A model generated the notes under the pieces. That model saw only the letters and a program-made list of their open reading frames with translations, did no database searches and was not told where the DNA came from. The translations under genes and the position numbers were made by a program. From Nitrosomonas sp. (lineage in GTDB: Bacteria; Pseudomonadota; Gammaproteobacteria; Burkholderiales; Nitrosomonadaceae), in the NCBI GenBank assembly GCA_017984435.1, contig JAGNZK010000033.1, positions 1 through 34,845 of the forward strand: a DNA stretch of 34,845 nt, read 5' to 3'. This document shows positions 7,879 through 16,581 of the stretch, in pieces (within the stretch, counting starts at the first letter, position 1; each line of letters begins with the position of its first letter).

Positions 7879-10800
7879 CTAGATGACGACAATATCCGCA
7901 CTGGTCATGGACAACCCAACGCCGAGCGTAGCAATTTGTATCGCAGCACCTGCACCGCTGCCTGTCGCATCGTATAACAGCGCACCCGTCACATTGTTAT
8001 AAATGATGAAATCATCCGCATCCACTGCTTGTGTACCTATTTTGAATTGGCTGGCCGCCAAAGCACCTGTCGTTGTTAATGCCGTAAATACCGCATTTTC
8101 CAGCTGGATGGTGTCATTCACAACACTGAAGTCAGTGATCGCGTCAATGTGACCCTTTGTCGTAAATCTGAAGATATCGTTACCGGCGCCGCCGGTTAAG
8201 CTATTCGTACTTGCACCGCCATCCAGCGTATCATTGCCCGCCCCGCCGTTTAACAGATTAGCAGCCGAATTTCCAGTCATCGCATTCGCCAAACCATTGC
8301 CTATGCCGTTGACCGCCGCGGTACCCGTCAGTATCAGATTCTCCACATTCGCGGGCAATGTGTAAGCCAGCCTGCTGCTGACCGTATCTGTGCCCTGGTT
8401 AAGGTTTTCAGTAACGACATCGCCCACATTCTCAACCAAATACGTGTCGTTACCCAATCCACCGACCATGATATCTGCACCAGACCACCCAGTTAAGGTG
8501 TCATCACCCCCACCACCATTTAAAGTATCGTTACCTGCCTGCCCATTTAACTGGTTGGCGGCACTATTGCCGGTGATAACATTATTTTGATCATTACCTG
8601 TGCCATTAATAGCCGATGTACCTGTCAATGTTAGATTCTCTACATTAACAGGTAAGGTGTAAGCCAATCGACTACTGACAGTATCTGTACCCTGGTTGAG
8701 ATTTTCAGTGACGATATCGCCTACATTCTCGACAAAATAAGTGTCATTACCCAAGCCGCCAACCATGGTGTCTATTCCGGACCACCCTGTCAACGTATCA
8801 TTACCGCCACCACCATTGAGTGTATCGTTGCCGGCCTGTCCATTGAGCTGATTGGCAGCGCTATTGCCAGTAATCACGTTATTCAGATCGTTGCCTGTAC
8901 CATTAGTAGCCGATGTTCCTGTCAACGTGAGATTCTCTACATTGACAGGTAATATGTAAGTTAATCGGCTACTGACCGTATCCGTGCCAGCATTAAGATT
9001 CTCAGTGACAACATCACCCACATTGTCAACCACATAACTATCATTGCCCAACCCACCGATCAGGATATCTGCTCCAGCACCACCATCCAAAATATCATCA
9101 TCCTCTCCACCATCCAGAGAGTCGTTTCCTACGCCACCATATAGTGTGTCGTTACCCGCGCCGCCATGAACTGTGTCACTGAAACTTCCACCGAAATAGG
9201 TATCGAAGCCACCGCCTAGATGCGCATTGCCCTGCCCAGTACCAGCGAACATCACTTCGGAATTATCACTTCCAAATTGATGTGCAATCACCGGCGTAGT
9301 ATCAACGACAGCATCGTTCTGCAGAGCCGTGTTGTCTGTCACGATGACCCAAAGACCTGCATATTCTGCGACGCCAATGCTGTGACTGTTAGCATCGGCA
9401 AGGAATGCAGCACCAGCCGCCGTCGCCGCGAAAAGGTCATAAGCTTCCTGCGCTGTCGCAGCGCCAGAAATCGTACCTGCTATACGCAAGCCGTTGTCTA
9501 ATATGATGTTGGTCCAATTTAGAGACTGGAACGCCAAACGGAAATCTTCGCCAGTCGAAGTGATCTCGATCCACCCGGTCGGATCGCCACCATCTTGTGC
9601 CGAAAGGGCACTGTCCGGGTTGTTTTCCATCCAATCACGAGCAACACGATTTGCAAGCGATGCCAGTTCATCGTCGATGACAAGTGCATTTCCTATGCCG
9701 CGCTGCACATTCACAATATCCGCAAGAGCTTTCTCGCTCGTAGAGAGCTTGTCGCCCGCCAGAACACCCAGCTCAGAAGTGAACACAGCCGGTACGCCGA
9801 AAGACATTGGATCGAAAGAGTTTAGATCAATCGTAATAGTCACGGGATCAATGGGATTTGCATCGGCATTTGCGATGTGACCGGCAGGGATGCCCCATTT
9901 GATGAAATATGCTAGAAGATTGCTCGCCTGACCCGACTCAACCGCAGCAACAGCAGCTGGATGCTGAGCGGCATAGAATGTAGCATCCAATAGGAGGTCA
10001 TCCAAAGCAATCTGAGACGAGGCCGCACTGAGAGCCTTAGATTCAATAGAAAGAGCAGACTTCGCCTGCAAACCATCAAATAAATTGTGCCATTTGTCTT
10101 CTTCGAGCTGTATCACCAAATCTGAGATTGAGTCTCCGAAAGGATTGTGATCATACACAAATCCTCCCAGCATATTACCAATAGTGGCTAAGGGTGCTGA
10201 AGCAATTCCCGAACTACCCAAAAGCCCTACTACGAGACCAACTAAAGTACCACCGGCTTCTGCAACCATGCCATAGGTGAAGTCCATTATTTCCGCATAT
10301 AAACGTCCTTCCCAACCACGACCATCAGCGTCAAATTCCGCATGTGCAATGTTAGCCAATCGATCGGCCACATCTAATGTTCTCGAGATGACCGGAATAT
10401 ATTGGGATTTCCCAAATTGTTCTTTTATATCAAGGAAAATTGCAGGTCCTAATACATCGAACTCGGCCCAGTCATTCACCATAGTATAGGTTCTAACAGC
10501 ATTTATAATTTTCAGAACATCGATCCCAGACTTCCAGGCACCAATTATCTCTTTGACAAGTGTAGCTGCTGCAACCTTGCTTTCATTTCCAACATCTGTA
10601 ACCTCAATGAACACTGCATCATTTGTACTAGATGAATTAGCTACGCTGAAAGGGACTGAGCTTCCATTACTAGAAAGAATCGCTGAAGATATGATGTTTG
10701 GACTCAGCGCATTCCATGCCTGTATCGAAACATCAGTGCTGCTCGCAATCGAAAGATTGCTTTGAGCCCCTCCTTGAATCTGAAAAATATTTGATCCAGA

Positions 10801-11835
10801 ACCTAAGGAACCAATCGAGATCGTAGGTACAGAAACATTTCCTAGCACCACCGGTGCAGCTCCACTTGCAACATCGTCATCAAGAATCGTTATCTGCCGT
10901 ATCGCAACCGCATCTGAACGCCCATCCGTTGGTGAAAGCCCAATCATCACATCGAAAGTCTCACTATTCTCGTCGATCTGATCTTCGTGAATGCCGACAG
11001 TAAACGTTGTCGTGTTGGCTCCAGCCAGGAAAACAACAGGAACACTTTCTGCGCCTTCATAATCATTGCCGTATCTATTTGAAGCAGAACCATAAAGCGT
11101 CGAATAATAAATGGTCGCACCCTGTAAATTGGTTCCGCTGCGCGTTACAGTAAAGGTAATCGTGTCATTATTTTCTACCACACTGGTCAGATTGGGAGTC
11201 AGTGTATAAGTTACCGCCGGGCCGGGAGAGTCATTATCGACGATGGTGAAGGTTGATCTTGCAGCAAAAGTGCCGAAAGGATCGTTTTGATTTTTCTGTA
11301 CCCAGGCTGCAAAGGTTTCATTACCCTCAGGTGCAAGATCATTAATGATAGTTACAGGCACGAAAATTGACGATGTGCCGTTTGCGAAGGTATAGGGTTT
11401 GGTATCGATCCCCTGATAATCACCATTGTTTGCAAAGCCTTCCGTCTGGACAGTACTGACATAAACAGTCTCAACCCCGATGCTGCTTGATCGAGTAATA
11501 GCTAAACTGACAGTACCACCGCCTTCATTCACATTGAGTGGTGTACTGATTGAATAGGTAGATGCGACTGCGGAATCGGCAAACTGAACTTTTTCAATAT
11601 TGGTAAGTTGTGCTGTGTAACCCGCATAAGAAGATGGCGCAGTAGCGAGTCCGGTGACATGTATTACACCATTCAAATCGGTAACTGTGAAATCGCTGCG
11701 GTTGCCAAAAAATACCGCTGTATCCGTACCAGCACCCCCATCGATAAAATCACTTCCACCATTCCCGTCAATGGTGTCGTTGCCAGCGGTGCCCGGAATG
11801 TCCTCACCATAAGTATGTCCTATTATTGTTGCCAT
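7879..11835 (-). CDS. Large RTX / Calx-beta secreted protein with a CAP-like domain
   Basis: This 1318-residue protein is predicted to be secreted by type I secretion and to bind calcium. A short RTX-like segment opens it (GTAGNDTIDGNGGSDFIDGG). Two Calx-beta domains follow at about 90-200 and 205-320, each ending in a DND/DDD motif. A Gly/Ala-rich helical middle (about 330-640) is unrecognised. A CAP/SCP-like domain lies at about 690-850 (LANRVARDWMENN, TGEDFRLAF, GLWVIVTDN). RTX nonapeptides (GGxGxDxxx) and three copies of a roughly 100-residue unit with VENLTLTGT come next. The C-terminus has the serralysin-type look (FIIYNNVTGALLYDATGSG) of an uncleaved secretion signal. There is no Sec signal peptide. 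GGAGA sits six bases before the ATG. No ABC, MFP or TolC genes lie nearby. Confidence 0.88.
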   Translation of the reverse strand: MATIIGHTYGEDIPGTAGNDTIDGNGGSDFIDGGAGTDTAVFFGNRSDFTVTDLNGVIHVTGLATAPSSYAGYTAQLTNIEKVQFADSAVASTYSISTPLNVNEGGGTVSLAITRSSSIGVETVYVSTVQTEGFANNGDYQGIDTKPYTFANGTSSIFVPVTIINDLAPEGNETFAAWVQKNQNDPFGTFAARSTFTIVDNDSPGPAVTYTLTPNLTSVVENNDTITFTVTRSGTNLQGATIYYSTLYGSASNRYGNDYEGAESVPVVFLAGANTTTFTVGIHEDQIDENSETFDVMIGLSPTDGRSDAVAIRQITILDDDVASGAAPVVLGNVSVPTISIGSLGSGSNIFQIQGGAQSNLSIASSTDVSIQAWNALSPNIISSAILSSNGSSVPFSVANSSSTNDAVFIEVTDVGNESKVAAATLVKEIIGAWKSGIDVLKIINAVRTYTMVNDWAEFDVLGPAIFLDIKEQFGKSQYIPVISRTLDVADRLANIAHAEFDADGRGWEGRLYAEIMDFTYGMVAEAGGTLVGLVVGLLGSSGIASAPLATIGNMLGGFVYDHNPFGDSISDLVIQLEEDKWHNLFDGLQAKSALSIESKALSAASSQIALDDLLLDATFYAAQHPAAVAAVESGQASNLLAYFIKWGIPAGHIANADANPIDPVTITIDLNSFDPMSFGVPAVFTSELGVLAGDKLSTSEKALADIVNVQRGIGNALVIDDELASLANRVARDWMENNPDSALSAQDGGDPTGWIEITSTGEDFRLAFQSLNWTNIILDNGLRIAGTISGAATAQEAYDLFAATAAGAAFLADANSHSIGVAEYAGLWVIVTDNTALQNDAVVDTTPVIAHQFGSDNSEVMFAGTGQGNAHLGGGFDTYFGGSFSDTVHGGAGNDTLYGGVGNDSLDGGEDDDILDGGAGADILIGGLGNDSYVVDNVGDVVTENLNAGTDTVSSRLTYILPVNVENLTLTGTSATNGTGNDLNNVITGNSAANQLNGQAGNDTLNGGGGNDTLTGWSGIDTMVGGLGNDTYFVENVGDIVTENLNQGTDTVSSRLAYTLPVNVENLTLTGTSAINGTGNDQNNVITGNSAANQLNGQAGNDTLNGGGGDDTLTGWSGADIMVGGLGNDTYLVENVGDVVTENLNQGTDTVSSRLAYTLPANVENLILTGTAAVNGIGNGLANAMTGNSAANLLNGGAGNDTLDGGASTNSLTGGAGNDIFRFTTKGHIDAITDFSVVNDTIQLENAVFTALTTTGALAASQFKIGTQAVDADDFIIYNNVTGALLYDATGSGAGAAIQIATLGVGLSMTSADIVVI
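8290..9060 (-). repeat. Internal ~300-bp tandem DNA repeats of the RTX gene
   Basis: The segment encoding the VVTENLNxGTDTVSSRLxYxLPxNVENLxLTG unit recurs near 8370, 8675 and 8975, a period of about 300 bp (100 residues). The nucleotide sequence is also strongly conserved between copies. Such arrays can expand or contract by recombination and often cause assembly errors. Confidence 0.8.
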
Positions 11836-12340
11836 TCAATTCTCCGCATTTAAGAACTCATTTGTCCTTGGATTGTTGTTTTTCTGTACAGCAAAATATA
11901 TGTAAAGTTATAGAAGTAATCCTCAGTATTTATCGAATAAACTCCCATTCTTTAATCTCTTCCAGGTTTAATTCCTCGCCCCTCTAGAACGAAGGCTGGT
12001 TGCAAACCGGCAGTTTGAAGATCATGTAATTAATGCCTCGCCGCTTGCGGTAGAATGCTCTATTCCCCTGCGCAATATATCAAAGTATTATTGAATAATA
12101 TAGAAATCATTTACCCTGAAAATCCAGATAATTATAGTGATTTACCAGGAGAAACATCCTGATTTTGTGATTGAAGCGACACGATGTTGGAAGCCGAGGT
12201 ATTAGACCAAGTAGACCTTGGTTTCAATGCCTATTTACCACATGTTCAAAATAAGCTGAAGTGATACAGAGGCATATCAAACAAAGCCGGTTAAGGTATA
12301 TAATCCCCGGTTTCCCAATATTGGATTGTTGGAGGTCTCT
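11836..12340. other. Gene-free interval between divergent RTX and fmdB genes
   Basis: This is a 505-bp AT-rich divergent control region. It holds an imperfect hairpin (GCTGGTT 11995-12001 with AACCGGC 12005-12011), a 26-codon open frame at 12184-12264 (MLEAEVLDQVDLGFNAYLPH...) too short to call, and a TATAAT at 12299 before fmdB. No known operator is recognisable. Confidence 0.55.
12299..12304 (+). promoter_or_regulatory. Candidate -10 box for the fmdB-aspS-nudB unit
   Basis: TATAAT occurs 36 bp upstream of the fmdB ATG within GGTATATAATCC. I see no good -35 match at 16-18 bp spacing, so the assignment is tentative. Confidence 0.3.
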
Positions 12341-12652
12341 ATGCCTATTTATGAATATCTTTGCAATTCATGTGGTGCCGAGAAAGAGCATTTACAAAAG
12401 ATTAGCGATGCACCGGTTGCTACTTGTCCTGTTTGTGGCAGCAGCAACTATACTAAGCTGATCTCTGCGGCAGGATTTCAACTGAAAGGCAGTGGTTGGT
12501 ATGCGACTGACTTTAAAAATAACACCGCTAAACAGGCAGATGCCAAGCCGGCTGCAAAAGAAGGTACAGAAACTGCAGTTCCAGCAACGCCTGCTGCTGC
12601 GGACACAACTGCAAAAAAAGAGAGCAGTTCGGCTTCTGCGGCAACTGAATAA
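12341..12652 (+). CDS. FmdB-family zinc ribbon protein
   Basis: This is a small 103-residue zinc-ribbon protein of the FmdB putative regulatory family, whose biochemical role is not established. It begins MPIYEYLCNSCG. Two CxxC knuckles (C8/C11 and C29/C32) would bind one zinc ion, followed by the family-typical GFQLKGSGWYATDF segment. An Ala/Lys/Thr-rich low-complexity tail completes it. ATG 12341 is preceded by GGAGG at 12331-12335, so the upstream in-frame TTG (12326) is rejected. It lies 74 bp before aspS, and fmdB beside aspS is a recurrent arrangement in beta- and gammaproteobacteria. Confidence 0.9.
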   Translation: MPIYEYLCNSCGAEKEHLQKISDAPVATCPVCGSSNYTKLISAAGFQLKGSGWYATDFKNNTAKQADAKPAAKEGTETAVPATPAAADTTAKKESSSASAATE

Positions 12653-12726
12653 CCTAAGTATCGCTGCATCGCCGCGATACAAGCAACATCCATCTCACCG
12701 TTCAACTTACTGAATAGAAATAAATT

Positions 12727-14508
12727 ATGCGTACAAATTACTGTGGCGCCATTAATGCCGGATATCTTGATCAGACCGTTACACTTTTTGGCTGGGTGCA
12801 CCGGCGCAGGGATCATGGTGGCGTGATATTCATCGATTTGCGCGATCGCGAAGGCTTGGTACAGATCGTATGCGATCCCGACAACGTGGAAACATTCCAG
12901 ACAGCAGAAAAGATACGCAATGAGTTTGTGCTGAAAATTACCGGCAAAGTCAGAAGACGCCCGGAAGGGACCGTCAATGCGTCTTTATTCAGCGGTGAAA
13001 TTGAAATTCTGGTGGCGGAAATTGAGGTGCTGAATACTTCCCTGACGCCGCCTTTCCTAATGGATGATGACAATATCAGCGAAGTGGTGCGGCTGGAGCA
13101 TCGCTATCTGGATTTGCGGCGTCCGGCGATGCAATCCAATCTGCGCTTGCGCCATAAGGTTGCCATGGCAGTGCGCGTGTTTTTGGATCAACATGGATTT
13201 TTGGATATCGAAACACCGATGCTGACCAAATCCACACCGGAAGGCGCGCGGGATTATCTGGTGCCGTCACGGGTTAATGCCGGTCATTTCTTTGCCTTGC
13301 CGCAATCGCCGCAGTTATTCAAGCAACTCTTGATGGTGTCGGGGTTTGATCGCTATTATCAGATCACCCGCTGTTTCCGTGATGAGGACTTGCGTGCGGA
13401 CCGGCAGCCGGAATTTACGCAAATCGATATTGAAACCTCTTTCCTGTCGGCAGATGAAATCATGTCGCTGATGGAAGAGATGATACGCGGCCTGTTTAAA
13501 ACCGTGAGCAATGTGGAGCTACCCAATCCGTTTCCACGGCTGACTTATGCCGATGCGATGTTCAAATACGGCTCGGATAAGCCTGATATGCGCATTGCAT
13601 TGGAATTCACCGAATTGACCGATGTCATGAAAGATGTGTCTTTCAAGGTGTTTCGCGAAGCGGCGGAAAAACCGGATGGCCGCGTCGCGGCGTTATGCGT
13701 ACCGAAAGGTGGGGAATTGTCGCGCAAGGAAATTGATGATTACACCAATTTTGTGGCGATCTACGGTGCCAAAGGTCTGGCGTATATCAAAGTCAATGAC
13801 CTGGCGAATGGCGTGGAAGGATTGCAGTCGCCGATCCTGAAATTCCTGCCGGAAGAAACGATTAAAACAATTCTTGCCCGCACCAACGCAAAGAATGGTG
13901 ATTTGATATTCTTCGGCGCGGATAAAACCAAAATCGTCAATGAATCCTTAGGTGCGTTGCGTATCAAGATCGGTCACCAACATGGTCATGCCGAATCCAG
14001 CTGGAAACCGTTATGGGTAGTTGATTTCCCCATGTTCGAACGCGATGAGGAAGAAAATCGCTGGCAGGCACTGCACCACCCTTTCACCTCACCCGCCGAT
14101 GGCCATGAAGATTTACTGGAAACGAACCCCGGTCATGCCATTTCCAAAGCCTATGATATGGTGCTGAATGGTTCGGAAATCGGTGGTGGATCGGTACGGA
14201 TTCATCGTCAGGATATCCAGTCCAAGGTATTCCGCGCGTTGAATATTTCAGAACAGGAGGCACAAGAGAAATTTGGTTTTCTGTTAGAAGCACTGCAATA
14301 TGGCGCACCACCGCATGGCGGCATTGCATTTGGTCTGGATCGTATTCTAACCATGATGACAGGCTCGGAATCGATTCGAGATGTGATCGCCTTCCCTAAA
14401 ACACAACGTGCGCAATGCCTGTTGACGCATGCACCGAGTGCAGTGGATGAAAAGCAATTAAGAGAACTCAATATTCGCTTGCGACAAGTTGAAACAAAAC
14501 CAAATTGA
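12727..14508 (+). CDS. aspS: Aspartyl-tRNA synthetase, probably non-discriminating (Asp/Asn)
   Basis: This class IIb aminoacyl-tRNA synthetase charges tRNA-Asp. Its 593 residues match the bacterial type. The N-terminal OB anticodon-binding domain contains [11 protein letters not shown]. Motif 2 includes [20 protein letters not shown], the GAD insertion domain lies in the middle, and motif 3 is [14 protein letters not shown]. His30 (E. coli Leu30) and Gly81 match the positions described for the Pseudomonas-type enzyme that also charges tRNA-Asn. That implies an indirect Asn-tRNA route through GatCAB, which is an inference because gatCAB is not in view. It is followed 19 bp later by nudB. Confidence 0.96.
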   Translation: MRTNYCGAINAGYLDQTVTLFGWVHRRRDHGGVIFIDLRDREGLVQIVCDPDNVETFQTAEKIRNEFVLKITGKVRRRPEGTVNASLFSGEIEILVAEIEVLNTSLTPPFLMDDDNISEVVRLEHRYLDLRRPAMQSNLRLRHKVAMAVRVFLDQHGFLDIETPMLTKSTPEGARDYLVPSRVNAGHFFALPQSPQLFKQLLMVSGFDRYYQITRCFRDEDLRADRQPEFTQIDIETSFLSADEIMSLMEEMIRGLFKTVSNVELPNPFPRLTYADAMFKYGSDKPDMRIALEFTELTDVMKDVSFKVFREAAEKPDGRVAALCVPKGGELSRKEIDDYTNFVAIYGAKGLAYIKVNDLANGVEGLQSPILKFLPEETIKTILARTNAKNGDLIFFGADKTKIVNESLGALRIKIGHQHGHAESSWKPLWVVDFPMFERDEEENRWQALHHPFTSPADGHEDLLETNPGHAISKAYDMVLNGSEIGGGSVRIHRQDIQSKVFRALNISEQEAQEKFGFLLEALQYGAPPHGGIAFGLDRILTMMTGSESIRDVIAFPKTQRAQCLLTHAPSAVDEKQLRELNIRLRQVETKPN

Positions 14509-14527
14509 GAGATAGCTGGTTGTTCTG

Positions 14528-14977
14528 ATGTACAAAATACCGGTTTCCGTCTTGGTTGTTATCCACACTACGGATTTACAGGTTCTATTATTGGAGCGCG
14601 CTGATCATCCGGGTTACTGGCAATCGGTCACAGGTAGTCAAAATCCCGGCGAAACTCTGCTCCAAACTGCGTTTCGCGAGGTGTCTGAAGAAACAGGTTT
14701 AAATGCAACCGATTATGCCCTGACGGATTGGCAGGTTGAGAATCAGTATGAAATATATGAAGAATGGCGCTGGCGGTACGCGCCGGATGTCCGATTCAAT
14801 ACCGAGCATGCATTTGGCTTGTGTTTGCCCGAGATAACACCGATCAGGCTCGCTGCCAGAGAACATTTGAACTATATGTGGCTGCCATGGCAGCAAGCAG
14901 CCGAGAAAGTATTTTCAAGCAGTAATGCGGCGGCGATTCTTGATCTGTCTGTACGTCAACAGTCTGTCCCGGAATAA
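14528..14977 (+). CDS. nudB: Dihydroneopterin triphosphate diphosphatase (Nudix)
   Basis: This Nudix hydrolase probably removes pyrophosphate from dihydroneopterin triphosphate in folate synthesis. The Nudix box spans residues 36-58: G36, E42, R50-E51, E54-E55 and G57 all fit Gx5Ex7REUxEExGU. Its 149 residues match NudB (E. coli 150), as does the opening YKIPVSVLVVIHT and the mid-protein NQYEIYEEWRWRYAP. The position directly after aspS is the usual nudB context. A general Nudix role on another nucleotide is the main alternative. Confidence 0.88.
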   Translation: MYKIPVSVLVVIHTTDLQVLLLERADHPGYWQSVTGSQNPGETLLQTAFREVSEETGLNATDYALTDWQVENQYEIYEEWRWRYAPDVRFNTEHAFGLCLPEITPIRLAAREHLNYMWLPWQQAAEKVFSSSNAAAILDLSVRQQSVPE

Positions 14978-15037
14978 TCACTGATTCACTTCACTTTCAC
15001 CGGTAAATCATTCCGGAAATTTTCTTGATTCTAGTAC

Positions 15038-15099
15038 CGCCTATCAGGCGCAAAATTGGATTCTTAAATCACGAAAACAGCTTTGCGCCTTTTATCCAA
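15038..15099. terminator. Overlapping hairpins between convergent nudB and carbonic-anhydrase-like genes
   Basis: CGCCTATCAGGCG (15038-15050) is a small hairpin. GGCGCAAA (15047-15054) can instead pair with TTTGCGCC (15082-15089), which is followed by TTTT on the plus strand. ATTGGAT (15055-15061) can further pair with ATCCAAT (15093-15099). The stretch probably acts as a two-way terminator, and the pairings allow a pseudoknot. Confidence 0.45.
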
Positions 15100-15103
15100 T
15101 CGA

Positions 15104-16084
15104 TCAGCCGATAGGAATGATACATAAGGAACCGTGTCCCAGAACCGATGCGGTCGCTACATTCTGCAACGTAATTGCCTTAGCAATGCGTTGCGTATCC
15201 TGATCGTCACCGGTTGGATTGACATCTTTGGCTGCTGCGCCAAATGCCCATGCATCGACCACAAACATATCATATTGCGGGCCGTATTTTGCACGGATCG
15301 CCGAACGATCTATCGTTGTGCCAGGTTTCGTATTCAAGGCAATTCCCAGCTCATTGTGTACACCGACCAGTTCTTCAAAAACCGCCCCATTTTCCTGTGC
15401 TACGTGGAGAATAGCCGCTCTATCTTCCGCAAAAAAATCGGATTGACTCAGGCGAGTCTTGGCTTGCTGAACGATCGTTTCCTTTTCCGTTTGACTGAGA
15501 TTGATGCCAAGTTGGCTGGTCAGTGATGCAATATCGTTAATATGCTCAGTGATATGTTGATAGATGGTTTTTGCTTTTGCGCAGGCACCGCAACCACAGC
15601 TGCTGTGATCATCTCCGTGCACGCCAGTCGCATGGCCTTTTTCTTTGAGCGTATTCATTATTCTAATGGTTAATTGTGTTTCATTGGTATCGCCGGAAGT
15701 GGAAGCGCCACCAAGATCACCGCCGTAAACGATACTTAACGTACCGCCGGCAGCACATGGCGCGTTTTTACGCTTGCCATCCTTATCAGTACGGCCATCG
15801 ACGCATATCTCCGGAACAGCGCCATTTGCCGGTATGTTAAATGCACCGGATGCAATTGATTGATACATATCGCCTAATACTTTCTGATCGATATCGTTGC
15901 GATTTGCGGGGCCGATGGTGCCCACACCTAAATTAAATTTTCCTAACGTGTGATATTGAGGGCCGCTTTCATCAGCAGCTTGTGGAGTTGGTTCCGAGTG
16001 CTGACTGCCTGCAGCAGGCACGACAGATTCTGTTTCCTGACCGCCTGTAAAATGTTTTAACAGATTTTTTAAACTTTCAAACAT
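15104..16084 (-). CDS. Carbonic-anhydrase-like protein (beta/zeta, cadmium-type family)
   Basis: This 326-residue protein carries the metal-site logic of beta- and zeta-class carbonic anhydrases: C94-V-D96-G-R98 (CxDxR) and H160-S-S-C163-G (HxxCG). That predicts Cys/His/Cys binding of zinc or cadmium and interconversion of CO2 and bicarbonate. The rest does not look like ordinary beta-CA and is nearer the cadmium-carbonic-anhydrase repeat, which is my tentative family. An amphipathic N-terminal helix (MFESLKNLLKHF) is joined by a Pro/Ala/Ser/Glu-rich linker (about 15-42). No signal peptide is visible, so it is probably cytoplasmic. AAGGA lies about ten bases before the ATG. It stands alone, with no RuBisCO or carboxysome genes near. 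Confidence 0.55.
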   Translation of the reverse strand: MFESLKNLLKHFTGGQETESVVPAAGSQHSEPTPQAADESGPQYHTLGKFNLGVGTIGPANRNDIDQKVLGDMYQSIASGAFNIPANGAVPEICVDGRTDKDGKRKNAPCAAGGTLSIVYGGDLGGASTSGDTNETQLTIRIMNTLKEKGHATGVHGDDHSSCGCGACAKAKTIYQHITEHINDIASLTSQLGINLSQTEKETIVQQAKTRLSQSDFFAEDRAAILHVAQENGAVFEELVGVHNELGIALNTKPGTTIDRSAIRAKYGPQYDMFVVDAWAFGAAAKDVNPTGDDQDTQRIAKAITLQNVATASVLGHGSLCIIPIG

Positions 16085-16236
16085 TTTATATATCCTTTGT
16101 AGTAATTAGTCATCTGATCATAAGTTCTATTTCATATTTACCCATATTCAAAGTCACTCAAAGAAAGGGCAAACCTTGTCAAAACCTTTTAATCTCGTCT
16201 ATTTCTTAACTACTGAGTTAGATTAATAAGCTAAGC

Positions 16237-16250
16237 GTTAGAATTCTAAC
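16237..16250. promoter_or_regulatory. 14-bp perfect palindrome (operator candidate)
   Basis: GTTAGAATTCTAAC is a perfect palindrome. Further GTTAG half-sites lie at about 16217 and 16269. It sits 150 bp upstream of the carbonic-anhydrase-like start, so it may be an operator for that gene. Confidence 0.35.
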
Positions 16251-16339
16251 ACTACTTTTCTTCACAATTGTTAGTTCTTCTGTATTCTTATTTACACATA
16301 TACCAATTTATCCCATCAATAGAATTCCTAATAACATCA

Positions 16340-16408
16340 GTGACAGCTATCACAATATGACTGGCAGAATGCATATGTTATAGCGATAATGTGTGATTTC
16401 TTACACAT
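16340..16408. promoter_or_regulatory. Two CRP/FNR-like palindromes
   Basis: GTGACAGCTATCAC (16340-16353) has perfect GTGA-N6-TCAC half-sites, the spacing and core of CRP/FNR-family sites. ATGTGT-N8-ACACAT (16389-16408) is a second symmetrical element containing TGTGA. Both lie between divergent genes, so either or both could be regulated. Binding is inferred from pattern only. Confidence 0.4.
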
Positions 16409-16442
16409 AGGGTAGCGATCATTTCCGGCTTATTTATCGCTA
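16381..16442. repeat. Three TAGCGAT heptamers upstream of the LysM-FecR gene
   Basis: TAGCGAT occurs at 16381-16387 and 16413-16419, and inverted as ATCGCTA at 16436-16442. The first two are 32 bp apart, about three helical turns, which would suit a cooperative regulator binding one DNA face. Confidence 0.35.
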
Positions 16443-16581
16443 TTAATCATGTAAGATACTAAAGATAGACTGCTATTAATCTTATATTCTATTTTTTCCG
16501 AGGGTTGAATATCCTCATTCAGAATACGCACCTTGTTTTGCCAATTCATGCTTCGACAATACGAGGGGAAAAGGAAATGGT

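Larger units (their letters stand above)
16085..16581. promoter_or_regulatory. 497-bp AT-rich divergent control region
   Basis: This region separates the carbonic-anhydrase-like gene (-) from the LysM-FecR gene (+). It contains a 14-bp perfect palindrome, two CRP/FNR-like palindromes and three TAGCGAT heptamers, listed separately. No open frame looks coding. Confidence 0.5.

Noticed and set aside
7741-7977. Plus-strand open frame of 78 codons
   Set aside because: It covers the inverted-repeat patch and then runs antisense into the RTX gene, and its product has no recognisable features.
8290-9060. CRISPR-like or non-coding tandem repeats
   Set aside because: The repeats are in frame, about 300 bp long and encode RTX-associated units with no spacer structure.
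12184-12264. 26-codon open frame upstream of fmdB
   Set aside because: It is too short, lacks a clear ribosome-binding site, and an in-frame stop lies just upstream. It is mentioned only under the gap.
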